This document shows, piece after piece, positions 54,990 to 64,000 of a DNA stretch of 64,000 bases. The notes below the pieces were generated by a model. The model was not told the origin of the DNA and ran no database searches. It saw nothing but the letters and a program-made list of their open reading frames with translations. The position numbers were made by a program, and so were the translations under genes. Location of the stretch: positions 5,118,400-5,182,399 of the forward strand of contig OY783197.1 of the NCBI GenBank assembly GCA_963678675.1, given 5' to 3'. This DNA comes from Xiphydria camelus. Its lineage: Eukaryota; Arthropoda; Insecta; Hymenoptera; Xiphydriidae. Each line of letters begins with the position of its first letter. The first letter of the stretch is position 1.

Positions 54990-55270
54990 AAATTCAAAGG
55001 CGAAGACGTCCTCATTTACGCATACCTATGATTTCCAACGATTTAACATTCGAATTCAAGCGGCTGCAGTTCCCTTTGCGTCTTGCTTTTGCTATTACCA
55101 TCAACAAAACATAAGGTCAAACGTTGACTCTTGCTGGCTTAAATTTGGAAAATTCATGTTTTTCACACGACCAATTGTATGTGGCTTACTCCAGAGTTGG
55201 CACACCGAAAAATTTACACGTTTTTACTCCAAATAAAAAAATAAAAAACATTGTCTATCCGCTGGCCTTA
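54990..55270 (+). pseudogene. Helitron helicase C-terminus
   Basis: Blocks in order: FEFKRLQFPLRLAFAITINK (helicase motif VI region), then, after a stop, LTLAGLNLENSCFSHDQLYV, AYSRVGTPKNL and NIVYPLAL. This is the Pif1-like helicase end of Helitron transposases. At least one stop. The Rep domain is absent. Confidence 0.85.
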
Positions 55271-55439
55271 AGATAAATTAATAAAAGAAATATACTTTCC
55301 AATTTAAATTAAATACATGTATTTTTTTAGCGTAGCATGGCTCCCTACCTATGAGTACAGATATCTGCTAAAAATTCATTAAATGACGACCAAAATCAAT
55401 CCACAATCTACCCTTGCGAAGCAGGGACGGGCTGCTAGT

Positions 55440-56377
55440 ATTTTATAAAATTTATGGACATTCAAGTCCGAATCTGTCGGTTGCCGCCGGAAAAGTGGGC
55501 GATGCTACCGTCCATCGCGGAGCGTCACTGAGCCGTGACGTAAAATTTACGGACATTCAGGTAAGAATCGCCGGGCATGTCGTAAAATTTATGGACATTC
55601 AGGTAAGAATCGCCGGGCATCGCCGCACCGCGACGCGCCGCTCTAGTGTGCGATAACCTTTATAAGCGACGGCGGCACCCGCGCAACTCATCCGCTGACG
55701 CTTATGGTACTCGCAGACTTGTACACTTTTTGTATTGCGCAACCTGGAAAATGGCGCCATTTGGGTATTGCAGCGTGTGAATAACGTCGCAAGTTTAAAA
55801 ATTGCGCAATTTTCAAGTTGCGTACACTTTAAAAATTGCTACGTGTGAATAGTTCAAGATACTGGACTTGCGCAATATAAATATGGACCGACATGTTGGT
55901 GAATAATGTGGCGCAACTTTGCCTGTTGTGTGAGCAGTTTAGCTATCTGACCGGACTTTACCTTCCTCCGGTTTTCCCCTACAATCTCAATGTTACAGCG
56001 AGTCGTTTAGTAGGTGAAATCACTTTCCTCGTAAACGTGTCCTTTTTTTTTTTTATTAATGGCCTCCCGTTTAATTTAGGCAACGAAGACTGAAGAAGGC
56101 CAAATAGCGGAAAAAATTCATATAGAGAAGCGAATTTTGGCACAGTTGTAGGGGAAGGTGTCATTAACGTACTGATTGGTGGGAGGTAACCGGGGGGGGG
56201 GGGGGGGGGGGGTTGCTCTAAAGGTCCCTCTTTTCAGTTTTTCGTTAATAACTCGAAAACTATTGCCTCTCTAGCGAAAAAAAGTTCATGTACTCAATTA
56301 ATCTATATAAAATTCTCTAAATGAAATATTTTTTTAAATCTGGTTTTAATTGTTAAAAATCAAGTTTTAATGATAAA
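55440..56377. other. Intronic sequence with repeat fragments and a poly(G) tract
   Basis: AAATTTA(C/T)GGACATTCAGGTAAGAATCGCCGGGCAT occurs twice in tandem (about 55539-55622). 55958-55994 is inverted at 57455-57490 (TCCGGTTTTCCCCTACAATC). A run of about 20 G lies at 56191-56211. No gene. Confidence 0.55.
56191..56211. repeat. Poly(G) tract (longest)
   Basis: About 20 uninterrupted G. It would be C-rich in the Nrt transcript. Confidence 0.85.
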
Positions 56378-56381
56378 TTAA

Positions 56382-56857
56382 CCCTTTGCACTCCGGGCGA
56401 TTGTCGCACGTACGAACCAGCCACTCCGGACGATTTTAGCAATATTGCGGCTATATTAAGGAAGCGTTTTACAGCTACTTTAAAATAATTTTATACTCAA
56501 CTAACGTATACAAATAATAAACTTCCATTCATTTATTTATTTTTGCATCGAATAAAACAAAACCGGTATATATTATACTCTGTAATTAGTTTTTGTATGA
56601 TATCTAGCGTAACAATTCCCAAGATGCATTCTCGGTTTGTCAGGACACGTGTTACAATGTAAGCACACACGTGTAAGCACTTCGTTAATGGCCGTAAATC
56701 TGATCATTAGGCACAAGATTACATGTAACACCTTAACAGCTTATGGCAACCTGCGATTTGTTATTATGGCAAAAGTTCAACTTCCTTCCAATACGCAGCT
56801 ATGGCGCTAGTCATTTGCACGTTCCCTATACTTAGGTTCCCGCGAAGTGCAAAGGGT
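56382..56857. mobile_element. TTAA-associated MITE (CCCTTTGCACT ends)
   Basis: Termini CCCTTTGCACTCCGGGCGA and inverted GCGAAGTGCAAAGGG, TTAA at the left only. Interior unique. Resembles the CCCTTTTAGTACCGGACGA text inside the giant palindrome. Confidence 0.65.
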
Positions 56858-57167
56858 CTATGCTCAGACCACGTTTTAATGACTATACTGTCTGTGAATG
56901 TAATTATGTAATATAGGTATCATCGTTGTCAAGTTAAAACCTGCTATATGCCGCTTGGAATAACTCTTTGATTTATGTGACATTCCTTCAAAAGTAATCC
57001 TAAATGAGTTCATAAATATGAACCAGTAATTACCTTCCGGGGGTCGTCCGTTAAGGCGCGGGACCGAGGTATTAACGACCTAGGTAAGTGTGTTCGCCGA
57101 AATAAACCCGCTTCACCGATCGAAAGATTAACCCTAGGGTCGCAAGGATTTGCGATTGTGATATTAA

Positions 57168-57520
57168 CCTTTAGAGTCCGGGGGTGGTCGATAAATCGAT
57201 CAGCAATTAGGTCAGGGCCTCCAAATAGGAAATTTATTGATTTTATTTATAAATTTCACGTCTAAAAAAAGTCGATTTTAACTGAAATTTCCCCGGACTT
57301 AAAAGGTTCCAATGAATTGAAACAATGCTAATAAATACGGCAAAATGGATGAAATTTTGACAATATGCAAAGTATATTGAATTATCAAAAGATATCAAAA
57401 TAGAAACGTCGCTCCTTAAAACCGATTTTAACTACTTTTTGTGTACTACTGTAACATTGAGATTGTAGGGGAAAACCGGAGTAAGGTAACCCTGAAGGGA
57501 CCACCCCCGTCCTCTAATGG
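57168..57520. mobile_element. TTAA-flanked MITE (CCTTTAGAGTCCGGGGGTGG)
   Basis: Inverted termini CCTTTAGAGTCCGGGGGTGGTC and GGACCACCCCCGTCCTCTAATGG (shared core), TTAA on both sides. piggyBac-like signature. Non-coding. Confidence 0.8.
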
Positions 57521-57589
57521 TTAATAAGTTAGATTTATAAAGGGTGGAAATTACTAATTTTATACTAGATATGAGCTATATCCGTGGTT

Positions 57590-57973
57590 CTACATGCCAA
57601 CTTCCGTGCATAAAATTTTAATTCATGGCGCACAAATAATACAGTCTACCATCTTACCTATAGGACAAATGTCCGAAGACGCGCAAGAATCTAGTAATAA
57701 GAATATTAAAAAGTATATAGAAGGGATTTTGCAAGAAAATCTTCTCGACAAGAAAATATGGAAGACATTTTTTTACGGTTGCTGTTAACATAAGACCTAT
57801 ATATTTCTAGTTTGCGCAAATTACCTTGCAAATCATTAACATCGTTGCTACCAGAAGCAGTCCGAATATTAAAGGCACCAAGTGTTGGACTAAGTGAGAA
57901 AACCTGTAGTGATGATACGGCCGAATCAAGTCATTGCACAGCTGACTATTCTTCCTCTGATGAAGAGTACTAA
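57590..57973 (+). pseudogene. C-terminal fragment of an unidentified repetitive-element protein
   Basis: PTSVHKILIHGAQIIQSTIL, PIGQMSEDAQESSNKNIKKY, then after frame changes YISSLRKLP and LLPEAVRILKAPSV, with an acidic Ser-rich tail ending SSSDEEY and a stop. I associate this C-terminal pattern with uncharacterised transposon proteins of insects, but cannot assign a superfamily. Frame-broken. Confidence 0.45.
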
Positions 57974-58311
57974 ACATGTACTATAATTAATTGTTAAAAA
58001 TGGAAAAAAAAGTTTCAAATATTAAACTCAATGTACAATACACCAGTACTTTGTGCGACATAATGCTATTAGCCTTTTTTGCCTCCATTTTAATGCTCTT
58101 TCATTCGACCTACACAGAAGAGCCAATTTCAAAAATTTGTAGTTTTAGAATAATACTAGGTACTATTTTGAACTTTCTGTTCACCCTGTAGATTATACTT
58201 CAAATTTAAGATGTGTAAAATTAGTTTGCCTTTAAGCACAAACCTTCACCTAAAATATTTTTTTTGCGAAATGAAAAACCAAAAATTACCAATGTGTTTT
58301 GCAGACTTTTT

Positions 58312-58770
58312 GGATCCGCCATATCGTTTTTCGAAATTTTGACTTTGAATTCGTAATCAGCGACCCCAGAAACCGCCGAGTACTCAATTTCACCCAGATT
58401 CGATCAATTTTTGAGGAACCTTTTCGCCATATTGGATCCGCCATATTGTTTTTCGACATTTTGACTTTGGATTCGTAATCAGCGACACCAAAAACCCCCG
58501 AGTACTCAATTTCACCCAGATTCGATCAATTTTTGAGGAACATTTCCGCCATATTGGATCTACCATATTGTTTTTCGAAATTTTGACTTTGGATTCGTAA
58601 TCAGCGACACCAAAACCCCCCGAGTACTCAATTTCACCCAGATTCGATCAATTTTTGAGGAACCTTTCGGCCATATTGGATCCGCCATATTGTTTTTAGA
58701 AATTTTGACTTCGGATTCATAATCAGCGACCCCAAAAACCCCCGACTACTCAATTTCATCTTGATTATAC
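58312..58770. repeat. 122-bp tandem repeat, four units
   Basis: Unit starts (GGATC...CCATAT) at 58312, 58434, 58556 and 58678, spacing 122. Each holds ATTTTGACTTTGGATTCGTA, ATCAGCGAC and GAGTACTCAATTTCACCCAG. Related words occur in the 60.4-61.3 kb palindrome. Confidence 0.92.
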
Positions 58771-59187
58771 GCGTTTTCGACTTTTGGCCAGCTTTTCGGG
58801 ATTTCGTCCCACTGTGCGGCGGTTCGATCTGGCGGTGTCTTAATAATGATTGGGGGATCCGCCACCAGATGGCGAGCATCCAATGTCGATTGCTAATAAG
58901 TGACAGCGGCAGTGAATGGGTTAAGTTAGGTTAGGTTCTGGCTTCGCGTCAGCTGTGTAGAGTTGTGCTGCGAATGCGTGGCATTGGACACACTGATGTG
59001 CCAACTTCAAGTAATAATCGCAGTGATTTCTCGAGTGCGCCAGTTTTACTTTACGCACTGCATATGTTATTTTACGCACTGTGCAATCTTTTCCAAATTG
59101 GTGTGTAACACGTCATTTTACATGCGTTGAGGACGCCCGTAAAATCGAGTATTTGGCACTGAGTGACAAAAAAGTACTTTTGCTAAC
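58771..59187. other. Start of intron 1, unannotated
   Basis: Contains AAGTTAGGTTAGGTTCTGG (two TTAGG-type units) near 58920. Nothing else recognised. Confidence 0.4.
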
Positions 59188-59409
59188 CCTGCAAGGCTCC
59201 TTGCTCTTGGTGCGGCAGAAGCCGGGCATCTTGATGCCGCCGATCGGGATCTTCTTCCTCGGCTTCTGCTCCTCCGCCTCAAGGTCCGAACCCGGCGCCG
59301 CGCCAGTGTGTTTAGTGTTCTCCGCGTTGAGCATCTTCTCCCTCTCCTCCTCGGCGATCTCCTTCTTGTCCATGCTCTTGTCGTGCCGCTCCAGGTCCAT
59401 CCGACTCAT
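59188..59409 (-). CDS. Nrt: Neurotactin exon 1 (N-terminal cytoplasmic region)
   Basis: First coding exon, 74 codons. The ATG has A at -3, and an in-frame TAA lies two codons upstream, so the start is well supported. The N-terminus is charged and has no signal peptide, as expected for a type II membrane protein. The diagnostic segment is KKIPIGGIKMPGF (residues 52-64), which closely matches KKIPIGGLKLPGF in the cytoplasmic tail of Drosophila Neurotactin as I recall it. The exon ends after an AGG codon at GTTAGC, in phase 0, which agrees with the phase 0 start of exon 2. Known for the family: Nrt is a cell-surface adhesion protein of developing neurons and epithelia, a partner of Amalgam, with a catalytically inactive cholinesterase-like ectodomain. 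The ortholog assignment rests on the combined exons. About 41 kb of intron separates this exon from the next. Confidence 0.85.
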
Positions 59410-59512
59410 CGTTTACTCTACGAAAAGAACGAACTTCTTCAGTACTTTCCTCCGAAGACGCGTGAAATATGTGCGAGTCGTGCGTTTGCCGGATGCGGGA
59501 AAAATTTGCGGT

Positions 59513-59545
59513 GTATTTATATAGCGTTGAGAGATCTTTTTATAC
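59513..59545 (-). promoter_or_regulatory. Putative Nrt core promoter (two TATA-like boxes)
   Basis: On the minus strand upstream of the Nrt start codon there are two TATA-like elements, GTATAAAAAG (59536-59545) and TATATAAATAC (59513-59523), about 105-135 bp before the ATG. A GAGA tract (about 59611-59622) lies further upstream, as in many insect promoters. The transcription start is not determinable. A 5' UTR intron or a more distant promoter cannot be excluded. Confidence 0.4.
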
Positions 59546-59629
59546 GACGAGACACACGCGTGCGGATGTGGGGGACGCGCGTTGAACGAACAACCGGAGA
59601 GCGGTTATGAATACTCTCTCTCTCTAGAC

Positions 59630-60224
59630 TTATGATTTAGTTGGTACAGTAGATTTCCTGATTTTTTCATAGAAATGCTAATATCTCAAAACTATTGCAA
59701 AATAACGAAATATTTCTTTTGTAAAGATTAATTGCATTTCTTATAATATATTAAGCAGAACAATGTGAAAATTTCATCATTCACAAAAAATATGCGCTAA
59801 ATTAAAATTGCAGTTTATATTTTTAATTAAAATTTTTGTTAATGATTGTTTAATTAATAATTCCAAAAATAATTTTTTACCTAACTTATTCATTTTATGA
59901 CACTAAAATAAGCAAGAAGCGAGACGCAAATGCAGGGAGGTAAGGAAGGGAAGCAGAGAAATCCAAAGGTCAAAAAAATGTTCATATCACGTATACATGT
60001 GCAACTATGGTATCGTTTTTATGATGATTTTGTCTAATTGATACTCTATTCTTCTTCGTTACTACTTACGTTAGTTTCGGAATCATATAATTCTGTATAA
60101 ATATAACTTTTGACAGCATTATTTCGTCTTTGATTGCCTAAATCAAACCATCGGTTCTCCACAGTTTGATACGACCATTTCAGGTGAATAGATGCACGTG
60201 TATCTGGATAGTAGGTAATGTCAA
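59630..60224. other. Upstream AT-rich sequence
   Basis: No coding segment or repeat recognised. May include Nrt upstream regulatory DNA, but I see no specific site. Confidence 0.35.
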
Positions 60225-60380
60225 TTATTATATTCTGACTTCAACACTAATTTTGTCAAATTGAATTTTCCCGCTTTAACTATCGAATAAAATATATCGA
60301 TCTCGATTATCAACTAACCAATGGGGATAGGTGACCACGACTTTCGATTATATCGTGTTGGATGTTATTACATAGGATAA

Positions 60381-61268
60381 CACAGGCACACAAAAAAAAG
60401 GCCTTGTTCCCGGAACCAGACCAGTATATCTTTATGTTTTTTGGGTCGCTGAATCCGAATCCGGTGTCCGTTTGTCTCCATCACGTCACATTTTTTTTTT
60501 AATCTCAAAAAACCATCAATAGATCATGATTTTCAAAAAGTTAATGGACTTAAACCAAATTCGCTATAGGATTTTTTTTTGGCTCGCTGATCACGAATCT
60601 GAAATAGGATTTCAAAAATGCAAAATGGCGGATCGAATATGGCGGACGAGTTTTTTAAAATCGACGGATTCATGCCGAATTTGGTATAAGGGGTTTTTTT
60701 GGGTCGCTGATCATGAATCTGAAGTCAGATTTTAAAAATTCAAGATGGCGGATCCAATCTGGAGGACGAGATTTTCGAAAATCGACGGATTCATGCCAAA
60801 TTTGGTATAGGGTTTTTTTTCGATCTCTAATGACGAATATGAAGTTATATTTACAAAAATTCAAAATTTTCGAAAATCTTGTCCTCCATATTGGATCCGC
60901 CATCTTGAATTTTTAAAATCTGACTTCAGATTCATGATCAGCAACCCAAAAAACTTCCTCGTACCAAATTCGGCATGAATCCGTCGATTTTCAAAAATCT
61001 CGTCCGCCATATTGGATCCGCCATCTTGAATTTTTGAAATCCGATTTCAGATTCGTGATCAGCGACCCAAAAAACCCCTTATAGCGAATTTGGTTTAAGT
61101 CCATTAACTTTTTGAAAATCATGATCTATTGATGGTTTTTTGAGATTTAAAAAAAATGTGACGTGATGGAGACAAACGGACACCGGATTCGGATTCAGCG
61201 ACCCCAAAAACATAAAGATATGCTGGTCTGGTTCTGGGAACAAGACCCTTTTTTTTTGTGTGCCTGTG
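60381..61268. mobile_element. Foldback element, about 890 bp, with GATCCGCCATATTGG repeats
   Basis: Termini CACAGGCACACAAAAAAAA and complement, next to TA on both sides. Arms are about 430 bp and each contains two to three diverged units with CGCTGATCA(C/T)GAATCTGA, AAAATGGCGGATC and TCGACGGATTCATGCC. The element is inserted into a copy of the interior of the 26459-26872 MITE, which resumes at ATTG on the right. Confidence 0.88.
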
Positions 61269-61275
61269 TAATTGT

Positions 61276-61410
61276 CAGACGGCACGAAAGTGGTGGGAAG
61301 TCCGTCATCAGTTGGAAAGCAAAAGGCGCCCCGCGCTCATTGCTTTTGAACGCTGCGCTCCACTCCAGAGGCCCGACTGACGGACTTTCCACCACTTTCA
61401 TGCCGCCTGA
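61276..61410. repeat. Hairpin with CAGACGGCACGAAAGTGG arms
   Basis: Arms of about 33 nt (through GGAAGTCCGTCA) with a GC-rich loop. Adjacent to the preceding foldback. Confidence 0.85.
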
Positions 61411-61690
61411 GGATTATTTTTATAAAATATACATAGTAAATATTCAACAGACCAATTTTCAGCGTGAATCAAATGACTGTAAAAAATTTTGTTCGACAAC
61501 TTTCTCAGCCTCCCACAAGTCCACCCCCCGCGGTCGCGCGGTCTGACGGTCACTTACCTTATTCACCCTTCCTAAAAAGTTTCCAATACTTTACAACCGG
61601 AAAAAAGCCCCGCAGGCTAGCGGCCCAGATGAGGCGGCTCAGAAGGGTCCAGAGCGGCCGCTTCACTTTAATGCTGCGTTTATAGTCTAA

Positions 61691-62442
61691 AGGCGCGTCC
61701 TGACTGAGTCGACAGTGTCGATCGACACTGTCGATCGACACTGTCGACTCAGTCAGGACGCGGCAGTCGACTTGGTCGATCGACATATTTTGTCGATCGA
61801 CATGTCGACTGGTTTTCCACAAGTTGTCGGTAAACATCAAAGGTAGTCGAGTCGAACGCAGAGGGTTCGGCAAGGCGAGCGGTTGTTTCCGCAGCGGTGC
61901 GATGACGGTCGGCGTACGGCGTACGGTTTTTGGCGATGCTCAAAGGCCGCCCCAAACTATTCGCTTCGTGTAGACGCTAAATTACTTGGCTCATGCTTGA
62001 ATGCTTATTTTTTTATTCGTGTTCCGTCGCACGATAGACGGAATTCAGAATATCGGTTCGTACCGTTCGATAGCACCGCGATCTGAATACCTCACTAGCA
62101 AACGATATATTTCGGCGAAAGCGGCAAATGCGCTTGCAGTCCCGCACATTCCCCGAAAATTTTAATCGATACCGCTATGCGTGGAATACTAAATCTGTCT
62201 TGTAAAGGAGAGAATGACGAATTCAATAGATGACCGTCCGGAAAGACCAATCCAACCGGGGGCCTGTTTACGCCGAGAGGGTCGGAATATACCTCCGGAG
62301 GGTCGGGCCTTGTAGACCCCTCGACTCGACTACCCTTTGATGTTTACCGACAAACCAGTCGACATGCCGTTCGACAAAATCCAGTCGACAAATTCTAGTC
62401 GAAAGTGTCGATCGACACTGTCGACTCAGTCAGGACGCGCCT
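61691..62442. mobile_element. TAA-flanked element (AGGCGCGTCCTGACTGAGTC ends) with TCGAC repeats
   Basis: 752 bp, TAA on both sides. Termini AGGCGCGTCCTGACTGAGTC and complement. Subterminal arms are rich in GTCGATCGACA words. The left tip is itself a perfect 72-bp hairpin (61691-61762), as if the right tip had been copied onto it. PIF/Harbinger-type signature. Non-coding. Confidence 0.9.
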
Positions 62443-62788
62443 TAAGATCCGAACTAGAGACGTTCTTCACCGATCTGCTTACCGGATGAAAAGTATTTTT
62501 TATCAAACATAATACGTCAATGAACATATCGCGTATGGGTAGGTTAATAAAATATGCTCAAGACTACCCTTAAAACTATATAAACAGGTGAGCTGATATG
62601 AGCAATTTGCACCGATCTGCTTACCAATTAAACTATATATGAAAATAAAGATAATTTTATTGCAAACACGATGGTATAACCCTACCTGCAAAAAATCGGT
62701 CATGAATCAGGGTTGTAAGGCTTTGAAATTTATCGGAGCTAGCCAAGATGCGCGTACTACAGGGAAATTTGCTACAGGACGCAACGTA

Positions 62789-63821
62789 GGAAATGGGCGC
62801 GACGCGACGGTTAGATGAGAGAGAGTGCGTACATGCTGCTTCCTCGTACGATTGACAAAGATAACACTACTAAAATGCCGAGAAAAAGCGACTGCGAGCG
62901 ACTCGCTGTTTACATCCCTCAGTTTGCGGAAAAATACGTGCTCCCCATTATGACATAAATGTAATGTAGTATCTTTTTCAATCGTTATTTTTTTCAATCA
63001 ATTACTGTTGGATCCCTGGTAAAATTATTTTCGTTCAAGATTCAACTAACTTTGCATTTTTATTTTTGCCTGTCTGGAGAAGGGACAATTTATTACTTTA
63101 TGGCTCTTTCTCGAAAGTACAGAAAAAGGGGAAAAACGTTCTTACCGGGTTTTCGAGTGAAAGTTTTTTCCGAACATGTGATAAACAGACAGTCGAGGCG
63201 ATGGCTCATGGGGTGGGTTTGTAACGCATTAAAAATATCTGAAGGTAAAGACGAAATTCTAGACCTTTCCTCTAAGTGAGATTTCATAAGTTGAAATGAT
63301 AAATTGTTAAGAAAAATTCTTCTTGGAGTCTGCGTTGTTTAGGTTACTTTTATATAAAATCTGGGCACTCTTATTCCAGCAACATACAAGTTTTTAGAAG
63401 ACTATAATATTGTATTTGTAAAGATTGTTATTGTATTCATTGTTTTATAATAAAGTTTTTTTACACCGTCAATTTGTTAATGATTTTTTATCGCTCTCTA
63501 AAAAATGTAATTTTTCTGTTTGTTTGCTGTGGTATTTTCATAGAATAGATAAAATTTATCGAATAATTATCACTAACATATTATTCTGATAGAAATATTA
63601 ATATTTCCCCATCCATATATTTAATTGAAAATATTTGAAAAATCTTTCTCACATTTTAATATTTTATATTTAATTTAAAGTAATTAAAAGTTTACTGCCA
63701 GTACCTACTCCATCGTAGTCACTTTTTCTTGGCATTTTAGTAGTGTTATCTTTGTTAATCGTACGAGGAAGCAGCATGTACGCACTCTCTCTCATCTAAC
63801 CGTCGCGTCGCGCCCACTTCC
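62789..63821. mobile_element. TA-flanked element, 1.03 kb, about 105-bp inverted ends
   Basis: Termini GGAAATGGGCGCGACGCGAC and complement (right CGCGCCCACTTCC), TA on both sides. Arms share GTGCGTACATGCTGCTTCCT and CACTACTAAAATGCC. The interior has an open patch at 63052-63279 (ALSRKYRKRGKTFLPGFRVK, SRRWLMGWVCNALKISEG) that I do not recognise. Confidence 0.8.
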
Positions 63822-64000
63822 TAGGGGGCAGTTTTGAACAAAATTTAAACTTTCATAGAAAAAGCATATGTATTTTAAATTAACTAAACATTGGGTTACG
63901 CTGTATTTTAGTCTAGTATATTATGAAGATTTTGTAATACAATTTGGAAGTCTATGGTCATTTATAACTTTAAAAAATAAAATTGCAAATGTTGTTGGAA

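Larger units (their letters stand above)
53574..55438 (+). mobile_element. Helitron, internally deleted, 1.87 kb
   Basis: Inserted between A and T. The 5' end is TCTATATATATAAAAATG; the 3' end is CCCTTGCGAAGCAGGG (hairpin) followed by GACGGGCTGCTAG. It contains a 129-bp tandem repeat and the last part of a Rep/helicase gene. Canonical termini for insect Helitrons. Confidence 0.92.
18055..59187 (-). other. Neurotactin intron 1 (about 41 kb)
   Basis: Inferred from the phase 0 donor of exon 1 and the phase 0 acceptor of exon 2. No further Nrt-like exon was recognised inside it. Nearly all structured sequence in it is transposon-derived, mostly inverted-repeat DNA elements with identifiable target duplications. 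Every element described here between these coordinates would be part of the Nrt primary transcript. Confidence 0.75.

Noticed and set aside
59081..59524. 147-codon plus-strand frame at the Nrt first exon
   Set aside because: Antisense of exon 1. The minus strand carries the conserved KKIPIGG motif and splice donor.

Overview
The window looks like insect nuclear DNA, most likely from a hymenopteran such as an ant, although the species cannot be fixed from sequence alone. The signs are a multi-exon gene with GT-AG introns, AT-rich introns packed with DNA transposons, Helitrons and mariners of insect type, a decayed LINE of a kind I associate with ants, and short TTAGG-like runs. No rRNA, intact tRNA, CRISPR array or prokaryotic gene is present. 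The single clear host gene lies on the minus strand. It is the ortholog of Drosophila Neurotactin (Nrt), a type II membrane adhesion protein with a cholinesterase-like extracellular domain. Four coding exons are visible: exon 1 (59188-59409, N-terminus), exon 2 (17836-18054), exon 3 (about 15234-15339) and exon 4 (12326 to about 12890: transmembrane segment and the start of the esterase-like domain). Exon 4 ends at a strong donor site. The rest of the esterase-like domain was not found in 1-12325 and should lie to the left of the window. Intron 1 is about 41.1 kb, and the part of intron 4 inside the window is over 12 kb. Layout: 1-4.6 kb holds foldback elements and a fragment of mariner/Tc1 transposase; 5.05-9.87 kb is a complete but decayed LINE flanked by a 14-bp target duplication; 10-12.3 kb is AT-rich intron with one inverted-repeat element; 12.3-18.05 kb holds Nrt exons 4 to 2 with short TE-bearing introns, including a degenerate mori-type mariner nested in another element; 18.07-59.19 kb is intron 1, a dense archive of transposons; 59.19-59.65 kb is Nrt exon 1 and its putative TATA-type promoter; 59.7-64 kb is upstream DNA with more foldback elements. 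Within intron 1 many insertions can be dated relative to each other because their target duplications survive. PIF/Harbinger-like elements sit in TTA/TAA, piggyBac-like elements in TTAA, and mariner/Tc1-like elements in TA. The highlights are a 1,457-bp near-perfect palindrome (51113-52569), a five-layer nest at 42.0-46.25 kb, a 1.7-kb element carrying THAP and SWIM-type zinc-finger remnants, an irritans-type mariner with few lesions, a Helitron with an internal 129-bp minisatellite, and a palindromic element whose edge lies 19 nt from the exon 2 acceptor. The only gene with a host role visible here is Nrt. The transposons matter chiefly through possible effects on its splicing, on intron length and on double-stranded RNA made from the intron transcript.
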